Assembly: GCF_037126435.1 (NCBI RefSeq)
Contig: NZ_CP147020.1
Span: 3,328,001-3,392,000, forward strand
Length of the DNA: 64,000 nucleotides
From: Bernardetia sp. ABR2-2B
GTDB taxonomy: Bacteria > Bacteroidota > Bacteroidia > Cytophagales > Bernardetiaceae
Reading direction: 5' to 3'
Position numbers and translations under genes: made by a program. The notes below the pieces were generated by a model. That model was not told the DNA's origin. It worked only from the letters and a program-made list of their open reading frames with translations, and made no database searches. Below, piece by piece: positions 16,542 through 26,066 of the stretch. The stretch's first letter is position 1. Each line of letters starts with the position of its first letter.

Positions 16542-18935
16542 ATGACAAAGAAAAAGAAAACCAAAAACGAGAAAAATCCTCGTTTGAACCGTGAAGAAAT
16601 ACAGAAATTAGCCACAGGACTCATAGAAACACTTGCTAAAAGCAAATCTGAAAGTTTTACGCTTCGTCAGCTATACAAAAGAATTGGCTTGACAGAAAAG
16701 GAACAGAAAGAAAATTTAAGAGAAATTGTAGAAACTGCCTCTGCCGAAAATAATGCTACTTCGAAAAAGGAAGTAAAAGAGGAAAAAAAACAAGAGCCTC
16801 AAAACAAAACAACTTCTACTACTCAAAAACAGCAACATCAAAATAATCAGAAGCAACCCTCAAAAGAGGTAGTCAAAGAAACTGTTAGAGAAATTCCTGT
16901 ACAGAAAAAAGTTCTTTCTAATGATGTAGATAGTAAACAAGACGTAAATAAAGCAAAATCAGCTAATGAACTACAAAAAAATGAACATATTGGAGTTGTA
17001 GATTTAGGGCGTGATTCTGCTTATATTATTTGTGATGGACTAGAAGAAGATGCTTGGGTGGGAGGACACAAAATAAAAGGAGCAATAACAGGAGACACTG
17101 TAAAGATTAGACTGACAGGAAAACAAAAAGGTAAAAATCCAGAAGCTGAAATTGTAGAAATAATAGAGCGTGGAAGAACTGAATTTGTCGGAAACGTACA
17201 ACTACTCAATCGTTTTGCTTTTGTAGTTGTAGAATCAAAAAAGCTCAAAATGGATATTTTTGTTCCTTTAGATAATCTAAATGGAGCAACCAATGATGAT
17301 AAAGTTGTTGTTAAGATTGTAAAGTGGACAGAAGAGAAAGGTAAAAATCCTGTTGGAGAAGTAACTGAAATATTAGGAAAAGCAGGAGAAAACGAAGCCG
17401 AAATTCACGCTATTATGGTAGAATTTGGTTTACCAATGGATTTTGATGAAAAGCTAATTAAGAAAGCAGAAGAAGTAAAAGATGATTTAACACCTCAAGA
17501 ATTTAAGAAACGTAGAGATTTCCGTCCTATTCTTACTTTTACAATTGACCCACACGATGCGAAAGATTTTGATGATGCCATTTCACTTTCCTATTTGCCA
17601 AACGGAAATTACGAAATAGGCGTTCATATTGCAGATGTTACGCATTATATTCGTCCGAATACCTTATTAGAAAAAGAAGCTCAAAAACGTGCAACTTCGG
17701 TTTATTTGGTAGATAGAGTTGTTCCGATGCTTCCAGAAAGAATTTCAAATAATCTATGTTCTCTGCGTCCACAAGAAGAAAAACTAGCTTTTTCGGCTGT
17801 ATTTGAATTAGACAAACACGGAAGCGTACACAAACGTTGGTATGGCAAAACAGTCATTTATTCAGACCGTCGTTTTACATATGAAGAAGCACAAGAGCGC
17901 ATCGAAACAAAAGAAGGCGACTATGCAGATGAAATAAATGTACTCAATGACCTTGCAAAAAAACTACAAGCCAAACGATTCAAACACGGAGCAATTAGTT
18001 TCGAAACACAAGAGGTAAAATTTAAGTTAGACGAGAATGGAAAGCCTTTAGGTGTCATTCCAAAAGTCAGAAAAGATGCTCATAAACTGGTAGAGGAATT
18101 TATGCTTTTAGCAAATAAAAGTGTAGCCGAATTTGTGTATCGCTATAAAAATGGAAAAGAAAAGAATACGATGATTTATCGTGTACACGACGATCCAGAC
18201 CCAGATAAATTGGCAAATTTGAAAGCAATGGCAAAAAGCTTTGGATATGATATAAACGTCGAACCCGAACACTTTGCAGCTTCTTTAGCCAAACTTGTAC
18301 AAGAAACAGAAGGCAAACCCGAATACGAAACACTTCAATCATTGGCTATTCGTTCGATGGCAAAGGCAATTTATACGACAAAGGCAACAGGACACTTCGG
18401 ACTTGCCTTTGAGCATTACTCTCACTTTACATCGCCTATTCGTCGCTATCCTGATATGATGGCGCATCGCCTGATAGAAAAATACTTGAAGAAAAATATT
18501 AAATCTGTCAATCCAGAAAAATATGAAAGTATGGCTCGTCATTCTTCAGATATGGAAAAACGTGCTTCTGATGCAGAACGTGCTTCTATTCGCTTCAAAC
18601 AAGCCGAATTTATGTCTGCTCATATCGGAGAAGTTTTCGAAGGAATGGTTACAGGCGTAACAGAATGGGGACTTTATGTAGAAATTACCTCAACAGCCTG
18701 TGAAGGAATGATTCGCTTATCAGATTTGAAAGGAGATTACTTTGAATATGAACCAAAGAATCAGCGAGTAGTTGGTCGTAAGTCTAATAAAACATATACA
18801 CTCGGAAATAAAGTAGAAGTACGAGTAAAAGGAGTAGATATGGAAAAGAGAACAATAGATTTATTGATGGAAACAGAAGAAGATAATTATGTCAGTTCAA
18901 ATAAATCTCGCAAACCCCGTAGAGGAAGAAAATAA
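16542..18935 (+). CDS. rnr: Ribonuclease R (RNB family 3'-5' exoribonuclease)
   Basis: A 797-residue processive exoribonuclease for structured RNA. Domains in order: an N-terminal winged-helix-like region (10-70), a low-complexity Lys/Gln-rich linker (70-140), cold-shock domains (150-290), the RNB catalytic domain (about 320-650) with the aspartate motif DPHDAKDFDDAIS (337-349), and a C-terminal S1 domain (about 685-780) with a basic tail KSRKPRRGRK. The lysine/glutamine linker is longer than in enterobacterial RNase R. Transcription ends at the hairpin at 18961. Confidence 0.95.
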   Translation: MTKKKKTKNEKNPRLNREEIQKLATGLIETLAKSKSESFTLRQLYKRIGLTEKEQKENLREIVETASAENNATSKKEVKEEKKQEPQNKTTSTTQKQQHQNNQKQPSKEVVKETVREIPVQKKVLSNDVDSKQDVNKAKSANELQKNEHIGVVDLGRDSAYIICDGLEEDAWVGGHKIKGAITGDTVKIRLTGKQKGKNPEAEIVEIIERGRTEFVGNVQLLNRFAFVVVESKKLKMDIFVPLDNLNGATNDDKVVVKIVKWTEEKGKNPVGEVTEILGKAGENEAEIHAIMVEFGLPMDFDEKLIKKAEEVKDDLTPQEFKKRRDFRPILTFTIDPHDAKDFDDAISLSYLPNGNYEIGVHIADVTHYIRPNTLLEKEAQKRATSVYLVDRVVPMLPERISNNLCSLRPQEEKLAFSAVFELDKHGSVHKRWYGKTVIYSDRRFTYEEAQERIETKEGDYADEINVLNDLAKKLQAKRFKHGAISFETQEVKFKLDENGKPLGVIPKVRKDAHKLVEEFMLLANKSVAEFVYRYKNGKEKNTMIYRVHDDPDPDKLANLKAMAKSFGYDINVEPEHFAASLAKLVQETEGKPEYETLQSLAIRSMAKAIYTTKATGHFGLAFEHYSHFTSPIRRYPDMMAHRLIEKYLKKNIKSVNPEKYESMARHSSDMEKRASDAERASIRFKQAEFMSAHIGEVFEGMVTGVTEWGLYVEITSTACEGMIRLSDLKGDYFEYEPKNQRVVGRKSNKTYTLGNKVEVRVKGVDMEKRTIDLLMETEEDNYVSSNKSRKPRRGRK

Positions 18936-18960
18936 CTGAATTTTGTTTTATTGTTTTAAT

Positions 18961-19000
18961 AAAAAAAAGGCTTTTATCGTATGATGAATAGCCTTTTTTT
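18961..19000 (+). terminator. Intrinsic terminator after rnr
   Basis: AAAAAAAAGGCT (18961-18972) pairs with AGCCTTTTTTT (18990-19000) around a 17-base loop. The A and T runs on both sides allow it to serve the convergent minus-strand gene too. Confidence 0.75.
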
Positions 19001-19068
19001 CATTAACAACACTATTGAAGTATGAAGCTAGAAATTTTATTTACAGATTTTTATAGAAAAGTAGAGTT

Positions 19069-19992
19069 TTAGACAACATTTGATGATGGAGGAAACAAAC
19101 TTTTAGTTAGCAACAAGCTAATATCATTTTTTATAAGCTCTAAAAGTGTTTCAGAACCTATTTCTCCTCCATCATAGGCATAATGATAAACACCAAAAGT
19201 AATTGTAAACTTATTTTTAAGGTGGTTTGAGAATTTTATTAAATCAGAAAACAAGACACAATAATCTGTATAATTCATATAATCGTTAATTCCTAAACTA
19301 AGTATCAACTTCTTTTTTTCTATATTCTTGTTCCATTGCTGATTAGAAGAATATTTATTTTTACTTTTTTCTTTCCATAAAGCAATTATACTATTCATTT
19401 CTTCATTTGAAGCTACATCTGAAAATATTAGTTGGTCATAATTACAATATTCATTAGGGATTTCTACCTGACAATCATTACTAGAAGAGTTGGTAGATAA
19501 AGATGGAAATCCTTTGTGAAGAAATAGTATTCTATCTAAAACTGTTTTGGAGAGTAAAATGCTATCATTATAATAGTTCCATAACATCAAATCTATTTCT
19601 CCGATTTCTTGAGATAAACCATATTGCTCCAACTGATTATAATTAAGAATAATCTTGTCTAAAAATTTTTCTAACTTTTGTGATAAGTTTTTACCTTCAA
19701 AATGTAACGTGATATTGATTGTAGGCAGTTCAGAATTTAATTTAGAGATATTTATTGCAAATTTTTTATCTTCTAAAAGAAAAATGAGTTTGTTTATAAA
19801 ATTTACTGCGTTCTGTGTTAGATTATCAGTATTAATAGCAGATTTCTCAATAGAGTTATAAATTTGATTTGTAATCAAACCCATTTTCTTTTTGGTACTT
19901 GTTGAATTTAAGACTTCATTTGCAACAATAAATCCTAATGTATTAGGTTCTATGTAGAAATCTATACTAATAATTAACTTGAAATCATTCAT
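19069..19992 (-). CDS. Hypothetical protein, soluble, 307 aa
   Basis: I do not recognise this gene. It encodes a soluble protein of about 307 residues with no signal peptide, rich in Asn, Ile, Leu and Lys. It opens with a strand-like MNDFKLIISIDFYIE, has a middle region of alternating amphipathic segments, and ends with a YHYAYDGGEIGSETLLELIKND segment. The start is the ATG at 19992; a longer version from 20016 requires TTG. The base composition is even more AT-rich than its neighbours, which hints at accessory origin. A hairpin repeat lies 29 bp upstream. Confidence 0.6.
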   Translation of the reverse strand: MNDFKLIISIDFYIEPNTLGFIVANEVLNSTSTKKKMGLITNQIYNSIEKSAINTDNLTQNAVNFINKLIFLLEDKKFAINISKLNSELPTINITLHFEGKNLSQKLEKFLDKIILNYNQLEQYGLSQEIGEIDLMLWNYYNDSILLSKTVLDRILFLHKGFPSLSTNSSSNDCQVEIPNEYCNYDQLIFSDVASNEEMNSIIALWKEKSKNKYSSNQQWNKNIEKKKLILSLGINDYMNYTDYCVLFSDLIKFSNHLKNKFTITFGVYHYAYDGGEIGSETLLELIKNDISLLLTKSLFPPSSNVV

Positions 19993-20020
19993 ATATTTTA
20001 TTTTAAATGTTAGCAAATAT

Positions 20021-20072
20021 AAAACTTTGTCAGTAGTTTTTGGTAATCCAAAATAACTCTGACAATAGTTTG
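20021..20072. repeat. Hairpin-forming dispersed repeat, copy 1
   Basis: This 52 bp element is identical to 61631-61682 except at one base (C at 20063, T in the other copy). Its arms AAACTTTGTCAG and CTGACAATAGTTT pair with one bulged base, and the centre TTTTGG-TAAT-CCAAAA forms a second stem. It lies between a minus-strand hypothetical gene and the PorE-like gene. Confidence 0.8.
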
Positions 20073-20191
20073 CAATAGAACTATTGACAGCCTTCTGAAA
20101 GGACTGTAAAAGTTTTAATAATTAGCAATCAAACAACTAGCATTAATTTTGAGTAATTTAGAAACAGAATCATCTAAAACACAAAATCTAT

Positions 20192-23044
20192 ATGCGTTTT
20201 TTTTTACTTGTATTTTCTTTCTGCTTATTTTTTCAGACTTCTGTATTTTCTCAAAATGAAAATACGCTAAAAAAAGGATTACAAAACCTTCAATCCAAAA
20301 ATTACCCAAAGGCGATTTCTATTTTTGATGGATTACTACAGCAAGAACCTCAAAATACGGCTTTGCTTTACAATCGTGCTTATGCTACGCTTTTACTTCA
20401 CAACTCAAATAAAGTCGTCGAAACCAAAACCGAAGATTTACGTTTCAAAAACTTTCAATCTCAACACGATACACTAAAACACGCTTATAATTTGGCTTCT
20501 CAAGCCTTAGAAAATTATAGAGCGTTGTCAGAATCAGACAAAAACAAGCTCATTTCGGAAGGAATAGGCAATTTTAAAGATGTTTTTAATCTCAAAGAAG
20601 GCATCGCAACGGCAGCCTCAAATTTGATTGTAGATGCTTTTTATTATGTTCCTTTTCAGCGTTTGCCACTTACGCCTCCTTACAATCGCCCAGAAAATGC
20701 AGATACGACACAGGCTTTGCGTCATATTTTGGTCTTACAAGCAACTGATTTTTTGGAAACTTATAAAAAAACTCGTCCGTATGAAGGAATCAGAAATGCT
20801 CGTAGAAGTCTATTGAAAGAGTTTATTACCATTCCAGATTTACGTGCTAGAGGAACAGGAAATGGCTATTTGTATGAAAAATATTGTGATTGTATTTTGG
20901 AAGATTATACCGAAAACGAACTAAGAAATATTATTCCAGAGTTTTATGGTGCAGATTGGAATTTTCCTGAATATGGCTACAAAAACAAAGAAGAATACAA
21001 AAAATTAGAAGCCTTTGCTAAGACAAAAAATATGACCGTTTTACAGCTTTTTTGTAAACTGAATCTGCATTATAAAGGAGTAATTTATGAAGACGAAACT
21101 TGCATTAATTGTGATTTATATGAAAGTTTTATAAAAGAATTTGCACCTCATCAACTTGCCTTTGTAGCTGTTCAGAAGTTGGCTAGTCCGTTGATTGCAG
21201 ATAAAAAATGGAGTGATGCAAGTGCAGTTTATCAGAAATTTAAGCCTTTATTTGTAAACAAGGATTTCGGCAAAAAAGATGATTTTGATAATATAATTGC
21301 TCTTTTGAATCAAAAAGAAGACAATCTAAACTTAAAAAATTTAGGGCAAGGTGTTAATACAGAGGGTTACGAAACTGCACCAGTTCCTTTTTTAGATGCG
21401 TATGGAAATGAAGGACTTTACTTTTGTAGAATGGATTTAGGAACAGGGCAAGATGTTTATTACTCAATGTTTGAAAACGGTAAATATTCAAAAGCTATCC
21501 GTTTGCCTAATGGTGTAAACACAAACACGCATGAAGTTCCTCAAAGTGTTAGTTTTGATGGAAATACACTTGTTTTATTTGGAAATTATGGAAGTCTGGA
21601 TGCTTATAAAATTGAGTTACGACAACAAAATAACAAATTAGGAAACGGAGATTTATTTTTTGCAGAACGAAAGACAAAAAACGATAAAAATAATTCAAAT
21701 TCTCCTACTTGGGGACGTATAAAAGCCTTTCCTTTTCCTGTCAATACGCCAAATTATGAAGCAGGTTTGAGCTTTTCGGTGGATGGAAATGCTGTTGTTT
21801 TTTCGTCGGATAGAGAGGGTGTAGTAGGAAATCATTTACCAAAAGCTCCCAAAGACCGTTTGTATTTTCATGGAAGAGAGGAGTTTAATATTGATATTTT
21901 TGTAAGCGAGAAAAATAGGGAAACTGGAGAATGGAACGAGCCGATAAATTTGGGAGAGGTTATCAATACGCCTTTTGCCGAAACACAGCCTTTTTTACAT
22001 CCAGATATGAAAACGCTTTACTTTGTTTCGGACGGACATTATGGAATTGGAAGTGGAGATATTTTTATGTCAAAACGCTTAAATCCAAATTCTTGGACAG
22101 AATGGTCTGAACCTGTAAACTTAGGAAAAAGCATCAACACACCATTTTTGGATGGTTTTTATATGGGTAGTTCTGGAGAATTTGCTTTTATTGTTTTAAA
22201 GAACACTGATAAAAATACTGAAACAGAAAGTCAAAATCAGAACAATTCTTACAAGACCAATTATGACATTTATCGTTTTGAAGTGCCAGAGCGTTTTCGC
22301 CCAGAGCCAGTTTTACCACCTACAATTATTACAGGGCAACTTGTTGATAAGAATGGAAAAGGAATTCAGACACAAATTTTTGTAGAAGATTTAGCGACAG
22401 GAAAAATTATTTCGACGACGCAAAGTAACGCAAAAGATGGTTCTTTTCAAGTTCAGATTTCAAGTAATTTATTATCAAATAATCTTTCAAACTCTGCTTC
22501 TTCTAAAATTGGAATGTATGCAAAACAAGAAGGCTCGTTCTCTACTTCTCAAAATATTTCTATCAATCAGAATGGAAACGCAAATCAAGTAGAAAATGGT
22601 AGTAGTAATGAAACGAGTAAAACAGGAATGAAAGGCAATCCAACAATTATAAACACCAGTCAAAGCCTAGAAATTTATAAAATATCTGAACTCATAAATG
22701 AGCAAACAACAGTTAGGTTAAATAATCTATTTTTTGATATTGATAGTTATGCGCTGCAAGAAACTTCTCTACCCGAAATACAACGCCTTTTCGAAATTTT
22801 GAAAGAAAACCCAACATTGAAAGTAAAAATTGAAGGACACACAGACAACACAGGAAAAGCAGATTATAATTTAGGGCTTTCAAAAAACCGAGCAAAAACT
22901 GTCTCTGAACAACTCGTTTCTTTAGGAATTGATAAAAGTAGAGTAAGTTTTGAAGGTTTTGGTTCTCAAAAACCAATTGCTGATAATTTTAATGACAAGG
23001 GAAGAGCGAAAAATCGCAGAGTCGAATTTAGGTTATCTAAATAA
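20192..23044 (+). CDS. PorE-like TPR/PD40/CRD/OmpA outer-envelope protein
   Basis: A 950-residue exported protein. It has a signal peptide (1-20, ending SVFSQ), TPR-like helices (25-120 and scattered to ~330), a PD40/WD40-like beta-propeller region with repeated VSFDGN, FSVDGNAVVFSSDREG and LHPDMKTLYFVSDG blades (about 380-690), a carboxypeptidase-regulatory-like domain (TGQLVDKNGKGI, about 710-760) and a C-terminal OmpA peptidoglycan-binding domain (about 845-950; IEGHTDNTG, NRAKTV, NRRVEF). This order is that of PorE, a type IX secretion component of Bacteroidota, but paralogues with the same layout are common. It has no lipobox, whereas PorE is a lipoprotein. A periplasmic wall-anchored role is safe; T9SS is a guess. 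Confidence 0.75.
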   Translation: MRFFLLVFSFCLFFQTSVFSQNENTLKKGLQNLQSKNYPKAISIFDGLLQQEPQNTALLYNRAYATLLLHNSNKVVETKTEDLRFKNFQSQHDTLKHAYNLASQALENYRALSESDKNKLISEGIGNFKDVFNLKEGIATAASNLIVDAFYYVPFQRLPLTPPYNRPENADTTQALRHILVLQATDFLETYKKTRPYEGIRNARRSLLKEFITIPDLRARGTGNGYLYEKYCDCILEDYTENELRNIIPEFYGADWNFPEYGYKNKEEYKKLEAFAKTKNMTVLQLFCKLNLHYKGVIYEDETCINCDLYESFIKEFAPHQLAFVAVQKLASPLIADKKWSDASAVYQKFKPLFVNKDFGKKDDFDNIIALLNQKEDNLNLKNLGQGVNTEGYETAPVPFLDAYGNEGLYFCRMDLGTGQDVYYSMFENGKYSKAIRLPNGVNTNTHEVPQSVSFDGNTLVLFGNYGSLDAYKIELRQQNNKLGNGDLFFAERKTKNDKNNSNSPTWGRIKAFPFPVNTPNYEAGLSFSVDGNAVVFSSDREGVVGNHLPKAPKDRLYFHGREEFNIDIFVSEKNRETGEWNEPINLGEVINTPFAETQPFLHPDMKTLYFVSDGHYGIGSGDIFMSKRLNPNSWTEWSEPVNLGKSINTPFLDGFYMGSSGEFAFIVLKNTDKNTETESQNQNNSYKTNYDIYRFEVPERFRPEPVLPPTIITGQLVDKNGKGIQTQIFVEDLATGKIISTTQSNAKDGSFQVQISSNLLSNNLSNSASSKIGMYAKQEGSFSTSQNISINQNGNANQVENGSSNETSKTGMKGNPTIINTSQSLEIYKISELINEQTTVRLNNLFFDIDSYALQETSLPEIQRLFEILKENPTLKVKIEGHTDNTGKADYNLGLSKNRAKTVSEQLVSLGIDKSRVSFEGFGSQKPIADNFNDKGRAKNRRVEFRLSK

Positions 23045-23055
23045 AAAATAAAACT

Positions 23056-23071
23056 CACGAATTTATTCGTG
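23056..23071. terminator. Short hairpin between two convergent genes
   Basis: CACGAAT-TT-ATTCGTG forms a 7 bp stem, extendable by two weak pairs. No T-run follows, so termination activity is doubtful. It occupies the short gap where the PorE-like and TPR genes meet. Confidence 0.3.
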
Positions 23072-23084
23072 GGGTCAAATTCAG

Positions 23085-23924
23085 TTACTTACAATATTTA
23101 GCTTTCAGTTCAGCGACTTCATTCCCATATTGATTAGCATACCCTAATTCTTTAGCTATCTTTAGATCAGCACAGGCTTTCTTTAGCTTATTTTTTTCTA
23201 TCAGAATCAAAGCTCTGATTTTATAAGCATAAGAGTTAGTAGGAAATAGTTCAATAGAATAATTAACGTCTTCTAATGCCTCTTTTATGTCTCCTATTTT
23301 GAATTTGCTATAACTTCTATTACTATATCCTAATGGCTTGTTAGGAGCTAGTTTTATAGCTTTGTCAAAAAACTTAATAGATTCTTGATACTTGCCCATA
23401 ACTTGATATTTGAATCCTATATTTACATAAGCTGGGACATAATTAGAATCAACTTTAATTACTTGATTCAGGTATTTTAGAGTTTCATTAGGTTTGTTTA
23501 CCTCATCACAAACTGCTGCTAAATTATTTAACGCATCAAGATTGGTAGAATCTGTTTCAATAGCTTGAATAAAGTCATTATATGCGCCTTCGTAATCCAT
23601 AATATAAACCTTCATTTCACCTCTATTTGATAAGAAAAAAGCTTTATTTTTTAGATTATAAGCTTTTTCTATACCTAAAGAATAATCTAAAATAGCTTTA
23701 TCATACAATTTGAAAGCTTGGAAGAGTGATCCTCTCATACTGTAAAGGTTCATAGAATCAGGCATTTCACTAATAGCAAAACTTAGTATATCTAAAGCTT
23801 CTTTATATTCCTTTTTCTCAATTTTTTCGTTTGCTTTATCAATATAACTAGTAGCACTTTCTGATTGTGCAAAACTAAAAGTAGTACACAGAGAAACTAG
23901 TAAAGCTATTACTATTATTTTCAT
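23085..23924 (-). CDS. Exported TPR-repeat protein
   Basis: A 279-residue protein with a signal peptide (MKIIVIALLVSLCTTFSFAQ) followed by six or seven tetratricopeptide repeats covering residues 25-270. Typical TPR positions are visible in KEYKEALDILSFAI, KLYDKAILDYSLGIE, YEGAYNDFIQAIE and KYQESIKFFDKAIK. TPR domains mediate protein-protein contacts; its place beside a PorE-like protein and two small paralogous envelope proteins suggests periplasmic scaffolding. No catalytic domain is present. Confidence 0.85.
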   Translation of the reverse strand: MKIIVIALLVSLCTTFSFAQSESATSYIDKANEKIEKKEYKEALDILSFAISEMPDSMNLYSMRGSLFQAFKLYDKAILDYSLGIEKAYNLKNKAFFLSNRGEMKVYIMDYEGAYNDFIQAIETDSTNLDALNNLAAVCDEVNKPNETLKYLNQVIKVDSNYVPAYVNIGFKYQVMGKYQESIKFFDKAIKLAPNKPLGYSNRSYSKFKIGDIKEALEDVNYSIELFPTNSYAYKIRALILIEKNKLKKACADLKIAKELGYANQYGNEVAELKAKYCK

Positions 23925-23953
23925 TTTGTAGTCTTAGAGTATGACATAAAATT

Positions 23954-24433
23954 TTACAACTGCTTAAATGATTTTGCAATATCAAGCATCTGTTTCTGAA
24001 AAAGAGCCTTTTGGTTTTTGGCAGTCCATTGAGCAATTTGATAATAATTATCTTTTCCTTTTATGATTGTAAAGCTATAATAAACAGCTATTTTGTCTGC
24101 TGTTTGTCCTTCGATAGTAAAATTTTTGGCAGCTAAACCATTGATTTCTAAATCTTCAATTTCGGTACGTGCGCTAATTTTTATCGTTTCTCCAATAGAA
24201 TGATTGATAATATCTGTATAGCCTTTCAAGTTGGGAGGATAGACTTCTTCTGCATTATTTTCTACTATTTTTCTAGTAAACTCTTTCTTATCTTCTTCTA
24301 TCACAATTACAAAAAACTCTTTATTGATATTTTGATATTGTAAAGAGGCATTTGGATTGAGTGAATCTGTGGTAGTCAGAAAGTTAGGCAGTTCTAAAGA
24401 ATAATCATTTTTTATTTCTATAACTTGGTTCAT
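23954..24433 (-). CDS. Leaderless paralogue of the adjacent lipoprotein
   Basis: A 159-residue protein whose whole length aligns by eye with the next gene (24478-25032): both have YSL(E/D)LP near the start, then LNxxASLQYQN, KEFFVIVIEEDKKEF, a conserved KDxYYQxxQWT and a terminal SFKQL/SFKEL. Unlike its neighbour, it has no signal peptide or lipobox and starts directly at the conserved domain, so it is probably cytosolic. The pair is best explained by tandem duplication. Function unknown. Confidence 0.7.
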   Translation of the reverse strand: MNQVIEIKNDYSLELPNFLTTTDSLNPNASLQYQNINKEFFVIVIEEDKKEFTRKIVENNAEEVYPPNLKGYTDIINHSIGETIKISARTEIEDLEINGLAAKNFTIEGQTADKIAVYYSFTIIKGKDNYYQIAQWTAKNQKALFQKQMLDIAKSFKQL

Positions 24434-24477
24434 AATTCAGTTTTTTGTTAGATTTTATGTACACAAAGTTAGTCATT

Positions 24478-25032
24478 TTATAGTTCTTTAAATGACTTTA
24501 TAATTTTATCCATTTCGCCTTTATAAGATTCTTTTCTACCAGCAAGTGTCCATTGCAAAACTTGATAATAAGTATCTTTTCCGTCTATAAGTGTAAAATG
24601 ATAATAAATTTCTGATTCTTCTAATGTTCCAGTCATACTAAATGTTTTGGCAGAAAGGCTTCCTATTTTGAAGTCTGTGGGATTTTTATCTATTGTTAGA
24701 TTGAGGTTTTGCTCATAACTATCTGAAAATAATTTAGAAAAGCTTTCAAATTTATTAGAATTTGTTCCTGTTGTATCGGACATTTCAAGCATTTGATTGT
24801 AGTCCTCTTTACTGTCTTCTATGACTACTACATAAAATTCTTTTATCAAATTTTGATACTGAAGTGTGGCATCATCATTCAAATCATTTGCTGGTTGTAG
24901 GTAGGTAGGCAAATCAAGAGAATATTTTTGGTCAGTTTTGATAGTTTCATAAGTAGTTTTAGTGTTACAAGCACTAAAGGAAAGTACAATAGAAAGTAGA
25001 GCAATTATATAAAACGCAGATATTATTTTCAC
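24478..25032 (-). CDS. Lipoprotein of unknown function
   Basis: A 184-residue lipoprotein: an N-terminal hydrophobic segment ends in the lipobox LSFSAC, with lipidation at C22. The mature part has the same fold pattern as the adjacent 159-residue paralogue, including YYQVLQWT and the final IIKSFKEL. The start is a GTG at 25032; no ATG gives the signal peptide. It may form a unit with the paralogue and the TPR gene (gaps of 44 and 29 bp). Function is not recognisable. Confidence 0.7.
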   Translation of the reverse strand: MKIISAFYIIALLSIVLSFSACNTKTTYETIKTDQKYSLDLPTYLQPANDLNDDATLQYQNLIKEFYVVVIEDSKEDYNQMLEMSDTTGTNSNKFESFSKLFSDSYEQNLNLTIDKNPTDFKIGSLSAKTFSMTGTLEESEIYYHFTLIDGKDTYYQVLQWTLAGRKESYKGEMDKIIKSFKEL

Positions 25033-25120
25033 TATGTAATAAAAAATTAGCTATTGGAATGATTTATTTTTTATCAAAAAAACAAAAAATAAATTAAAAA
25101 AATAAATTTCTAAGCTCTTT

Positions 25121-25981
25121 TTACTGCATTTTATTTTTTGCTAAGCGAAGCTCTATACTTTTTACATCACTTGTATCTGTTTTGCTATCATAATCAAAAA
25201 TCACATTATGAAGACCTAACTCCAAAACATCTGACATATTTTCATTATTGACACCATAAACAATTCGGTTATTGAGCAAATCATTATTTTTTAAAAATAA
25301 CATATGACTTTTATCAACGTGTCTTATAAAACTAGAATAAAAATCAGGTTTGAAGTTTTTGGGTAACAAATAATATAACCACTCTTTCCCTTTATTAAAC
25401 CCTTCCAGTCCAGTTATTAGCTTTGGATTTTTCGTTTCTAAATAAATAAGGAAAAAGATATTTGCATCAGCAATGATGATATTTTTATTGTCTTTATATT
25501 TCTCCATCAAAAAAAGAATACTATCTGCCACTACTTTTGAAGATTCTTTTATGTCCAAATACAAGATAGTAGATTCATCGATTCTACTTAAAAACTGCTC
25601 TAATGACAGTACCTTATTTTTTGTTTCCTTTCCATTGTAATACAAATATTTGTCTTTTACTTCTTCCCAATATAATTCATTTATGTTTTTATCGATGTTC
25701 AGAAGTCGTTTGGTTTTGTCATCATGAAAAATAATTAATTTCCCATCTTTTGTACGACTTATATCCGTTTCGATGGCACTAAAACCCAATGCTTTACTTT
25801 TATCAAAGGCATCAACGCTATTTTCTATGTTGGATTCTGTAACCCCACGATGAGCAAATAAAATGGGGTTTCCATTATTCATTACTATTTTTTCTTTATC
25901 TCCAAAGCCTCCTCCTAAAAGGATTATAGTTACAAGTATTGCTACTATGATAACTACAATATATTTCGCTACTTTTTTCAT
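25121..25981 (-). CDS. Membrane-anchored glycerophosphodiester phosphodiesterase family protein
   Basis: A 286-residue protein with an N-terminal membrane helix (residues 6-24) and a GDPD domain. Catalytic and metal residues are visible: H44-R45 in FAHRG, E71 and D73 in AIETDIS, and H86 in IIFHDD. A late NVIFDYDSK segment closes the barrel. Family members hydrolyse glycerophosphodiesters to glycerol-3-phosphate and an alcohol; here the active site would face the periplasm. It is divergent from an LTA-synthase-like gene, whose product also deals with glycerophosphate head groups. Confidence 0.85.
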   Translation of the reverse strand: MKKVAKYIVVIIVAILVTIILLGGGFGDKEKIVMNNGNPILFAHRGVTESNIENSVDAFDKSKALGFSAIETDISRTKDGKLIIFHDDKTKRLLNIDKNINELYWEEVKDKYLYYNGKETKNKVLSLEQFLSRIDESTILYLDIKESSKVVADSILFLMEKYKDNKNIIIADANIFFLIYLETKNPKLITGLEGFNKGKEWLYYLLPKNFKPDFYSSFIRHVDKSHMLFLKNNDLLNNRIVYGVNNENMSDVLELGLHNVIFDYDSKTDTSDVKSIELRLAKNKMQ

Positions 25982-26066
25982 TTCAAAGTGTGTATTTAAT
26001 AATCTTGAAAATTCTATTTCTTATCCGAACTAGTATGTAAAATTAACACAAGTTTTTATATATCTC

